DNA from: Steroidobacter sp.
GTDB lineage: Bacteria; Pseudomonadota; Gammaproteobacteria; Steroidobacterales; Steroidobacteraceae
Direction of reading: 5' to 3'
Assembly: GCF_016790065.1 (NCBI RefSeq)
Contig: NZ_JAEUPY010000487.1
Span: 1-38,577 of the forward strand
DNA length: 38,577 nt
The notes under the pieces are model-generated. The model was not told the DNA's origin. It saw only the letters and a program-made list of their open reading frames with translations, and made no database searches. The translations under genes and the position numbers were made by a program. Position 1 is the first letter of the stretch. Each line of letters begins with the position of its first letter. Shown one piece after another: positions 32,010 to 38,577 of the stretch.

Positions 32010-34124
32010 ATGACGATGGCTGCTCGTTCTTTCTGGTCCGTCGGTGCGACCACGGTGTTGGCCTTTGCAGCGACCGCTACGCTGGCGCAAGGCGCTTCGG
32101 CGGGCGCTGACGCGGAGGAAGGAGACACACTCGAAGCCATTACTGTGCTCGCCAAACGTCATGCGATGACGCGGCCGGCGCAGGGTGCGAAACTCCCTGT
32201 GGCACTCATCGACTTGCCGCAGTCGGTCACCATCATCGATCGCGAACTGCTCAGCGATCAGAACGTCGTGCTGCTGCAGGATGCGTTACGCAATGCCGGC
32301 GGCGTGGTCCCGGGCGGCTACTTTCAGGGCTTCGATTTCTATCGTATCCGCGGTTTCGATTCGAGCGGCTTCACTTTCCTCGACGGCTTGCTCGCCGATC
32401 AGACCTTCTGGACCCAGGAAGAGCTGTTCGGCATGGAACAGGTCGAGGTGTTGAAAGGTCCGGTGTCGGGCCTGTTCGGTCAGTCGCCCGCCGGCGGTCT
32501 GGTCAACTTGGTGAGCAAGCGGCCCAAGCGCGATCAGTTTCTGCATCTCGAAGCTTCTACTGGCAGCGACGACTACATGGACATCGGCGTCGACGGTAAC
32601 ACGCAAATCGGCGAGCGAGTGGCGCTGCGAGTGAATGCTCTCTATCGCGAACACGGCAGCTTCGTGGACAACGTCGCTTTGGCCAAGCGTTATTTCCTCG
32701 CGCCTGCACTCACGTGGGATATCGGCGATGCCACGCATCTCACCTTGCTGGGTCAGTTCATCAGCGAAGACACCGGCATTGCGCAACCGCTGCCGGCCGA
32801 AGGCACGGTGCTGCCCAATCCCGCCGGCAACATTCCACGCACGCGCGCGATCGGCGAACCGACGTTTCGTGATGGCGCCGACATCGAGCGACGCCAGGCG
32901 GGCTGGGATTTCACTCACGACTTCAGCGACGCGCTGTCGTTTCGACAAATGGCACGTGCCAGCAGCATCGACGTCGACTTCCAGGCCATCTATCCGTGGT
33001 ATGTCGATGAAGACCTGCGCACGTTGAATCGTTATGCACGCAAGCAAAAGGTCGAGGCGACGGCTTACGCAGTCGACAATCAGCTGATTGCCAAGGTGGC
33101 CACCGGCAGCGCACGGCACACCATGGTGGGTGGCATCGACTACTATCGATTCGACCAGCAACAAGGCTTCGCGTACTACAGCTTTTCCGGCCCGGGCCTG
33201 GCGCCCATCGATCTGTTCGATCCGCAATACGGCGAAGTGGTGCCGGATTTCTCGGTACGCCGGCTGATTCCGACCCGACTCAAACGCGTCGGTGCTTACT
33301 TTCAAGATCAGGTCGAGCTGACCGATCGTTTCTCGGTGCTGTTCGGCGGCCGCTACGACTGGACTGAAGACAACGATGCCAAGGACCGCAAGTTCACGCC
33401 GCGGGCCGGCGTCACCTTCAAGGTAGTGCCCGGCGCCAACGTGTTTGCCAGCTATGCGAAGTCGTTCCAGCCGCAGGGCGGCTATGTCACGGCCGCTGGC
33501 GACCCGCTGCCGCCCGAAACCGGCGAGCAATTCGAGATCGGCCTGAAGACCGAACTGTTCGGCGACCGACTGGCCGGCACCATTTCCGTGTATCAGCTGA
33601 CGCGCCAGGACATCGCCACCGACGATCCGAACTCCGAAGAGTATGTGTTCATCACCACCGGCGAGCAGCGCAGCCGCGGCGTGGAGATCGACGGGGTGGT
33701 ACGCATCACGCCGACGTGGGAAGTGATCGCCAACTACTCATACACCGACGCTGAAATCACTCGCGACAACGAGCTCGTGGTCGGCTCGCCGACGGTCAAC
33801 ATTCCAAAGAACGGCTTCAATATCTGGACCAAGTACGTCATCGCAGATGGCTTGCTGCGCGGTCTTGGATTCAGCGCCGGCGTGCGTCACTACAGCGCGC
33901 AGGCGGGCGATCTGAAGTACGTGGGGGCTGAAAGTGACGCCTTCGAGCTGCCGTCGTATACGGTCTGCGATGCCGGCGTATCCTACGATCGGGATCGGTA
34001 CACGCTACGATTCAATGTCAGTAACCTGACCCAGGAAGACTATTTCCCCGCGTCCTACGGACGTACCTTTGTGATGCCCGGCGAGCCTCGGACCTATCGC
34101 TTCGGGGTGTCTTACGACTTCTAA
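32010..34124 (+). CDS. TonB-dependent siderophore receptor without STN domain
   Basis: 704 residues from the ATG at 32010, preceded by GGGAGA (31997-32002); the in-frame TTG at 31995 is rejected. Signal peptide about 1-27 (ATLAQGASA). There is no STN domain: the TonB-box region (LEAITVLAKR) directly follows. The plug shows LPQSVTIIDRELL, YRIRGFDSSG and MEQVEVLKGPVSGLFGQSPAGGLVN, and the barrel ends in TYRFGVSYDF. The plug with a D-L-P-Q-S-V-T start and G-L-F-G-x-x-x-P-G-G pattern is that of FhuA/FpvA-like siderophore receptors. It is divergent from the esterase and AraC genes. It lies 24 bases before sigma factor 3, so that sigma gene may be read through from here. Confidence 0.93.
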   Translation: MTMAARSFWSVGATTVLAFAATATLAQGASAGADAEEGDTLEAITVLAKRHAMTRPAQGAKLPVALIDLPQSVTIIDRELLSDQNVVLLQDALRNAGGVVPGGYFQGFDFYRIRGFDSSGFTFLDGLLADQTFWTQEELFGMEQVEVLKGPVSGLFGQSPAGGLVNLVSKRPKRDQFLHLEASTGSDDYMDIGVDGNTQIGERVALRVNALYREHGSFVDNVALAKRYFLAPALTWDIGDATHLTLLGQFISEDTGIAQPLPAEGTVLPNPAGNIPRTRAIGEPTFRDGADIERRQAGWDFTHDFSDALSFRQMARASSIDVDFQAIYPWYVDEDLRTLNRYARKQKVEATAYAVDNQLIAKVATGSARHTMVGGIDYYRFDQQQGFAYYSFSGPGLAPIDLFDPQYGEVVPDFSVRRLIPTRLKRVGAYFQDQVELTDRFSVLFGGRYDWTEDNDAKDRKFTPRAGVTFKVVPGANVFASYAKSFQPQGGYVTAAGDPLPPETGEQFEIGLKTELFGDRLAGTISVYQLTRQDIATDDPNSEEYVFITTGEQRSRGVEIDGVVRITPTWEVIANYSYTDAEITRDNELVVGSPTVNIPKNGFNIWTKYVIADGLLRGLGFSAGVRHYSAQAGDLKYVGAESDAFELPSYTVCDAGVSYDRDRYTLRFNVSNLTQEDYFPASYGRTFVMPGEPRTYRFGVSYDF

Positions 34125-34148
34125 ACCTGCGCCCTGAAAAAATAGTTC

Positions 34149-34757
34149 ATGCCGGATGACAGTAAACAGGCCGCTGAGCGTCTTACTGCGATGTCAGCCG
34201 GTTCCCGCCTGAATCCGCCGTCGCCGGAGTTGCCGCCTTTGCGGGGCGATACGCGTGTCAGCGACGTGGAACGCATTTTCCGGGAGCACAACGATTCGCT
34301 GGTCCGCTTCATCGCCGCGCGGCTGGGGTCGAAGCAGGAGGCGGCCGAAGTCGCTCAGGAGGCTTACGTCAGGCTGCTGAGCCTGGATCATGAGGAAGCC
34401 GTGAGCTACCTGCGCGCGTTCCTATTCAAGACCGCCGCTAATTTAGCAACAGACCGGTTGCGAGTCCGCTCCCGGCGCGGCTTCATGACAGCCTCGGTAG
34501 AAAAGGCGGTGTTCGAGCTGTCCCCGGAGCGGGAGCTGGAGGGCGAGCAGGCGGTCGAACGGTTGCGTCAGGCCATCGACGAGCTGCCGCAGAAATGTCG
34601 GGAAGCGTTCTTGCTGTACCGGCTCGAAGAGCTGAGTTGTGCCGATATTGCCGTACGCCTGGGGCTGCAGGAGCGAATGGTGTGGCGGTATATCGCACGC
34701 GCGCTCGAGTACATTCGTGTGCGGGTCAAAGGTGAGTCTGGGGAGCGGGCGCCATGA
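34149..34757 (+). CDS. FecI-type ECF sigma factor (unit 3)
   Basis: 202 residues. A Pro-rich, probably disordered start (about 1-38) precedes region 2 at about 40-110 (VERIFREHNDSLVRF, EVAQEAYVRLLSLD, AFLFKTAANLATDRLR) and region 4 at about 143-195 (LPQKCREAFLLYRLE, LGLQERMVWRYIARALEYIRV). The ribosome binding site at 34149 is weak, so a downstream ATG at 34191 is possible, though it has no better site. It overlaps fecR by ATGA. It is closely similar to sigma factor 1 across both regions. The 24-base gap to the preceding siderophore receptor leaves little room for an independent promoter unless that promoter lies inside the receptor gene. Confidence 0.93.
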   Translation: MPDDSKQAAERLTAMSAGSRLNPPSPELPPLRGDTRVSDVERIFREHNDSLVRFIAARLGSKQEAAEVAQEAYVRLLSLDHEEAVSYLRAFLFKTAANLATDRLRVRSRRGFMTASVEKAVFELSPERELEGEQAVERLRQAIDELPQKCREAFLLYRLEELSCADIAVRLGLQERMVWRYIARALEYIRVRVKGESGERAP

Positions 34758-35803
34758 ACGATCATGACGCCACTGAGCGCGACGCCGCCGAATGGTTCCT
34801 GGCGATTCAATCCGCACAGGATCCTGATCCCGAGACGTTGCAGGCTTGGTTGCGCTGGCTGGAGGCCAGCGAACAGAACCGACAGGCCTTCGAAGAGATC
34901 GCGCAGGTCTGGAACACTACGCCGTATGCGGTGATGGCCAAGCCCGCCACTGCGATCGCCGATGAAGACTACGACGCTTCCATTCCTATCGCCGAGTGGC
35001 TCGCCAACAGCCAAGTTGCAACTGCCGGCGCGGTAGTCTCAAGCAAACGCTTGTGGCTGCGTCCGTTGCTTGCAGTCGCTGCATCGCTTGCGTTCGTTGC
35101 CGTTGGATGGGTGTCGTACCGCGCGCTCGCTCCGATACAGCAAGGTGAGTTTGTCACTGGCACCGGCGAACAACGACAACTGAAGTTGGCCGATGGTTCG
35201 CATATCACGTTGGGCGCGCATTCGCGGCTGAGTGTCGATCTGACCGAAACTCGCCGCCAAGTACATCTTCAGGCCGGCGAAGCCTACTTCTCCGTCCACA
35301 AAGATCCGCGACGACCGTTCGTCGTGGAGGCGATGAAGAGCACGATTACTGCGGTTGGTACTGCTTTCAACGTCCGAGCAATCGAAGATCGACTGACCGT
35401 GACGGTGAGCGAAGGCAGAGTCAAAGTAGCGAATCTGCCAGAGCCTGCCATTGACGCGCCGGTGCCTGAGTCGATTGGCATGCTGGGGCGTGGTCAGCAG
35501 CTGACGTATACGCACGGGATCTCGCAAGGCGAGCTTGCGATCATCAAACCAGTGGACACCCACGATTCGGCGCGGTGGCGTGAAGGCTGGTTGATTTATC
35601 GCGACGAGCCGCTGAAGTATGTGATCGCCGATATCGCACGCTACACCGATCTCAACGTCGAAGTCACGGCCATCGCAGCCGAGGCACATTTCAGCGGCGC
35701 CGTTTCCAAGGATGGCATCGCAGAATGGGTGGCAGCGCTGCCCGACGTCATTGCCGTCTCGGTCACGCCCACCGAGGCAGGCTTCAGGATCAGCGAGCGT
35801 TAA
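34754..35803 (+). CDS. FecR-type anti-sigma / sigma regulator (unit 3)
   Basis: 349 residues. Sigma-binding segment about 10-50 (AAEWFLAIQSAQDPDPETLQAW, NRQAFEEI); membrane helix about 100-121; periplasmic FecR domain about 140-210 (LKLADGSHITLGAHS, GEAYFSVHKDPRRPF, AVGTAFNVR); a C-terminal STN-like part (YRDEPLKYVIADIARYTDL) closes it. The start overlaps the sigma stop (34754-34757). It should sense the STN receptor at 35895, 91 bases downstream. A 10-base inverted repeat begins at the last base of its stop codon. Confidence 0.93.
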   Translation: MNDHDATERDAAEWFLAIQSAQDPDPETLQAWLRWLEASEQNRQAFEEIAQVWNTTPYAVMAKPATAIADEDYDASIPIAEWLANSQVATAGAVVSSKRLWLRPLLAVAASLAFVAVGWVSYRALAPIQQGEFVTGTGEQRQLKLADGSHITLGAHSRLSVDLTETRRQVHLQAGEAYFSVHKDPRRPFVVEAMKSTITAVGTAFNVRAIEDRLTVTVSEGRVKVANLPEPAIDAPVPESIGMLGRGQQLTYTHGISQGELAIIKPVDTHDSARWREGWLIYRDEPLKYVIADIARYTDLNVEVTAIAAEAHFSGAVSKDGIAEWVAALPDVIAVSVTPTEAGFRISER

Positions 35804-35843
35804 CGCATTTACCCAACGTACTTACGCAGTACAGTAAATGCGT
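35803..35843 (+). promoter_or_regulatory. hairpin/inverted repeat between fecR 3 and receptor 3
   Basis: ACGCATTTAC (35803-35812) and GTAAATGCGT (35834-35843) are exact inverted complements; GTAC at 35818-35821 and 35829-35832 adds an inner short stem. It begins at the last base of the fecR stop. It has no T-run, so it may be an operator, an mRNA-processing hairpin or a Rho-assisted end. Confidence 0.5.
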
Positions 35844-35863
35844 CGTTCGACGTCTTACCCCGC

Positions 35864-35888
35864 GTATCTAACAACAATGACCGGGGAG
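35864..35888 (+). promoter_or_regulatory. leader and ribosome binding site of TonB receptor 3
   Basis: An AC-rich run (TCTAACAACAATGA) is followed by GGGGAG at 35883-35888, six bases before ATG 35895. It parallels the leaders of the other two STN receptors. Confidence 0.6.
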
Positions 35889-35894
35889 CAATCG

Positions 35895-38577
35895 ATGCGT
35901 AGCATCGTGAGTACGACGCTGAGAAGTTTGTTCATCGCTACAACCGTGTTGAGTGCGGCCGTAGCCACGGCGCCCATCGCGCTGGCCGCCAATCAACTCG
36001 ATGAGAACGTGTCATTCCATATCCAGGCGCAGTCGCTGGAAAATGCGCTGTTCGAATTCTCGAAACAATCCGATTGCCAGATTCTGTTCTCCTCCGAGTC
36101 GCTGCTGGACAAACAGGCGCCCGCCATCTCCGGCAAGATGCAAATAAAACAAGCCCTCTCGCTGCTGCTCTCCGGTACGGAGCTGGGATTCAGGCTCGTC
36201 GGCAATCGCACGATCAGTGTCGGTGTGGGCGTAGGCGCGGACGCGAGTACTGACATGAGCGCCGGCAACGGCAAGATCCGTCTCGCGCAAGCTGAGGCCA
36301 CACAGTCGACAGCACAGCGCCCATCCGAAGCGCCGGACAGAGGCATCGAAGAGGTAGTCGTCACTGGCTCGAACATTCGCATGAATGCGGCAGCAGACAT
36401 GGGCGCGCTGCCGGTGCAAGTCATCTCGGCGCAGAAGTTCCAGCAAACGGCCGGCGAATCCATTGCCGATCTGTTGCGCAGTCAGCCCATCGTGTCGGGC
36501 TTCAACACCACGCCCGCCAACGATGAATACAACGGCGGCAATACTTCGATCAATCTGCGCGGTATCGGCGATCAGTACACGTTGGTGCTGGTCAATGGCC
36601 GGCGTTTCGGCGGCGAGGATGTGCCCGACATTGGAGCCATTCCCACCGAAGCCATCGAGAGTGTGGAGATCTTGAAGAACGGCGCGTCGGCCATCTTCGG
36701 CTCCGATGCAGTGGCCGGCGTGGTCAACATCAAACTGAAAAATAATATTCGGGGCTTGGAGTTCGTCAGTTCTTACGGCAACACCACCGATCACGATGCT
36801 TCGTTTCGTCGAGCCGGCATGCTGTTCGGCACCGAGCTCTCGGGCCTGCGTCTGAGCGGCAGCCTGTCCTGGCAAGATCGCAACGGCATCGAACGGCAAG
36901 ATCGTGAAATTTCCGCGAGCCGCGATTTTCGTCGCTTCGGCGGCATCGATCGTCGTAGCCGGACTGCGTTGATTCCGAGTCGCATCAGGCTGCCGAACAA
37001 CACGTTCCGCTCGATCGACGTGTCGCGGTTCGGTCCCGGACAAAGCAGTTTGAATCCGGCCGACTTCGTCACGCCGAGCGTCGACCAGGGTTGGTCTGGC
37101 AACGAGATCGGCACTTTCCCGCCGTATCAACGTCTCTCTGGGCATTGGCTGGCCGAATACGACATCGTCGATCAACGTCTGACGGTGTTCAGCGAGGGCT
37201 ACTACGATCGTCGCGATCAGCGGTTCAAATACGTGGCGCCCCAGATCATCGTCGATGTGCCGGCCGCCAATGTTTACAACCCGTTCGGCCAGGACGTGAG
37301 CGTCTACTATCAGTTCGGCGGCAACGAACTGGCGCCGCTGTACTCCGACTACGACACCCGCAACTTGCAAGGCAGCTTCGGCGTGCGTGGCGATCTGGGC
37401 GAGTATCGTTACGAAGTCGCTTACACGCGCTATCGAAAGACCGTCGACTCCAAGAACTATAACGACGTGGTCTATGAGAGCGCGCAGGCAGCTGTCGAAC
37501 GTCCCGGTGCCGATGCACTCAACGTTTTCGGTTATTGGGCGAACAGTGGCGCGCAACTCGCGGGCCTGACCGCCGTCAGTGGCTTGCACGTGGGCAATGA
37601 GGTGACGACGCTCGAGGGTAAGGTTTCGGGTCCGTTGTTCCGGCTGCCCACCGGCTCGGTCGATTTCGCCGCGGGCGCTGCGCATCGCAAGGTGGACTAT
37701 TCCTATGTTCCCGACGAAACCTGGCGTACCGTCGAAACTTACTGGAGCGGCTTGAATACCGAGATCAAGCACGGTGAACGCGAGATCGACTCGGTGTATG
37801 CCGAGTTGCGCGTGCCGCTGCTGTCACCTTCGAGCACGGGACCGATCAACGCGCTGGAGCTTGGCGGAGCGGTGCGTTACGAAGAGTACAGCGATTTCGG
37901 CAACGCCACGGTAGGGCAGGTCAATACGCGGCTGGCCATGTTCGACGAATCGCTGATCTTGCGCGCCTCGTTCGCTGAAGCGTTCAAGGCACCGTCCGTC
38001 GACAATCTCACCGCGCCACAACTCACCAGCCAATTGAACGGACTCGTGGATCCGTTCTTCGGCGGCGTCGCGCCTATCTACGTTGTCGAAGGTGGTAACC
38101 CGGGGCTCAAGCCCGAGCAGGCCGATACTTATAACTTCGGCGTGGTGTACTCGCTGCGCTCGGCTGGTCTGACGTTGAAGGCCGACTACTGGCGCATCGA
38201 CCTGACGGATCTGATCGATTTTCCCAGCGTGCAGAGCGTGCTGTTCGGTACGTCGCCCAACGGTTCACTGACGCGAGATCCGATCACCAACGTGGCGACG
38301 GTGGACTCGCGTATCGACAACGGCGGCGATCGGCGTGTTCGGGGTATCGACATCGGCACCTCGTACACGGTGCGAACCGACCATGCCGGACAGTTTGCGT
38401 TCGATCTGAACGCTACTCGTATCCTCGAGTTCAAAACCATCTTGGGCTCCGTGGTCGACGATCATCTCACCGGCACTAGCTTGGGCGTCGTGCCTAAGTG
38501 GCGCTCGGTGCTCGGTGCCTATTGGAACAAGGCGGGTTGGGAGACGGCATTTTTCCTGCACTACAGTGAAGGCGTGA
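35895..38577 (+). CDS. STN-domain TonB-dependent receptor (unit 3), 3'-truncated by the window edge
   Basis: 894 residues are visible and the frame is still open at the right edge. Signal peptide about 1-32 (ends IALAAN). The STN domain is at about 40-110 (FHIQAQSLENALFEFSKQSD, MQIKQALSLLLSGTELGF). After a linker the TonB box IEEVVVTG is at 151-158, then the plug with VNGRRFGGE, VEILKNGASAIFG and SDAVAGVVNIKLKN, and most of the barrel, including FAEAFKAPS and NPGLKPEQADTYNFG. The NPFGQDV motif links it to receptor 2. Only the last barrel strands should be missing. It is the target expected for sigma factor 3 and FecR 3. Genes that would reveal its substrate lie beyond the window. An opposite-strand frame of 586 codons (36012-37772) is a shadow. 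Confidence 0.93.
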   Translation, partial: MRSIVSTTLRSLFIATTVLSAAVATAPIALAANQLDENVSFHIQAQSLENALFEFSKQSDCQILFSSESLLDKQAPAISGKMQIKQALSLLLSGTELGFRLVGNRTISVGVGVGADASTDMSAGNGKIRLAQAEATQSTAQRPSEAPDRGIEEVVVTGSNIRMNAAADMGALPVQVISAQKFQQTAGESIADLLRSQPIVSGFNTTPANDEYNGGNTSINLRGIGDQYTLVLVNGRRFGGEDVPDIGAIPTEAIESVEILKNGASAIFGSDAVAGVVNIKLKNNIRGLEFVSSYGNTTDHDASFRRAGMLFGTELSGLRLSGSLSWQDRNGIERQDREISASRDFRRFGGIDRRSRTALIPSRIRLPNNTFRSIDVSRFGPGQSSLNPADFVTPSVDQGWSGNEIGTFPPYQRLSGHWLAEYDIVDQRLTVFSEGYYDRRDQRFKYVAPQIIVDVPAANVYNPFGQDVSVYYQFGGNELAPLYSDYDTRNLQGSFGVRGDLGEYRYEVAYTRYRKTVDSKNYNDVVYESAQAAVERPGADALNVFGYWANSGAQLAGLTAVSGLHVGNEVTTLEGKVSGPLFRLPTGSVDFAAGAAHRKVDYSYVPDETWRTVETYWSGLNTEIKHGEREIDSVYAELRVPLLSPSSTGPINALELGGAVRYEEYSDFGNATVGQVNTRLAMFDESLILRASFAEAFKAPSVDNLTAPQLTSQLNGLVDPFFGGVAPIYVVEGGNPGLKPEQADTYNFGVVYSLRSAGLTLKADYWRIDLTDLIDFPSVQSVLFGTSPNGSLTRDPITNVATVDSRIDNGGDRRVRGIDIGTSYTVRTDHAGQFAFDLNATRILEFKTILGSVVDDHLTGTSLGVVPKWRSVLGAYWNKAGWETAFFLHYSEGV

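Noticed and set aside
32286-33530. 414-codon open frame on the minus strand
   Set aside because: Antisense to the siderophore receptor, without a domain or ribosome binding site support.
36012-37772. 586-codon open frame on the minus strand
   Set aside because: It lies fully opposite TonB receptor 3, whose domains are clear; the low-complexity, His/Arg/Val-rich translation has no recognisable motif. It is a GC-rich shadow frame.
1-38577. CRISPR array, tRNA/rRNA genes, insertion sequence transposases or phage attachment sites
   Set aside because: No regularly spaced repeats, cloverleaf-like segments, transposase or integrase motifs were seen in the window.

Overview
The window is a GC-rich, gene-dense stretch with short intergenic gaps and many 4-base start/stop overlaps. 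Three FecI-type sigma / FecR anti-sigma / STN-domain TonB-dependent receptor sets and many secreted hydrolases point to a Gram-negative proteobacterium. The style fits gammaproteobacteria of the Steroidobacter/Xanthomonadales type, but this is an inference from gene content, not a species call. No rRNA, tRNA, CRISPR, phage or transposase gene was found.

Layout. (A) 2-7822, plus strand: a degradative series of alpha/beta hydrolase (cut by the left edge), S12-type serine hydrolase, serine/threonine dehydratase-like PLP enzyme, second S12-type serine hydrolase and penicillin-acylase-type Ntn hydrolase. (B) 7819-8154, minus: a small conserved Cys/His/Arg-rich protein. (C) 8272-15946, minus: an operon of ECF sigma, FecR, propeller plus CehA-like metallohydrolase, erythromycin-esterase-family protein and S9 peptidase. 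(D) 16085-21242, plus, divergent from C: STN TonB receptor, DmpA-type P1 peptidase and amidohydrolase. (E) 21430-22806: a secreted four-cysteine protein of unknown function converging on a PKHD-type Fe(II)/2-oxoglutarate hydroxylase; a REP-doublet-like palindrome spans both stop codons. (F) 22923-29501, plus: ECF sigma, FecR, STN TonB receptor and a lasso-peptide-isopeptidase-like S9 hydrolase. (G) 29510-34124: AraC regulator and Fes-like esterase (minus), divergent from a siderophore-type TonB receptor without STN domain. (H) 34149-38577, plus: ECF sigma, FecR and an STN TonB receptor cut by the right edge.

How it may work together. In known Fec-type surface signalling, a ligand bound by the receptor is sensed through its STN domain by FecR, which releases or activates the sigma factor to raise receptor and cargo expression. 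Here the cargo is mainly enzymes that open unusual peptide, amide or ester bonds. The most economical reading is an island for uptake and breakdown of peptide-like natural products, one module being aimed at lasso peptides although no lasso biosynthesis gene is visible. Substrates are inferred from family membership only.
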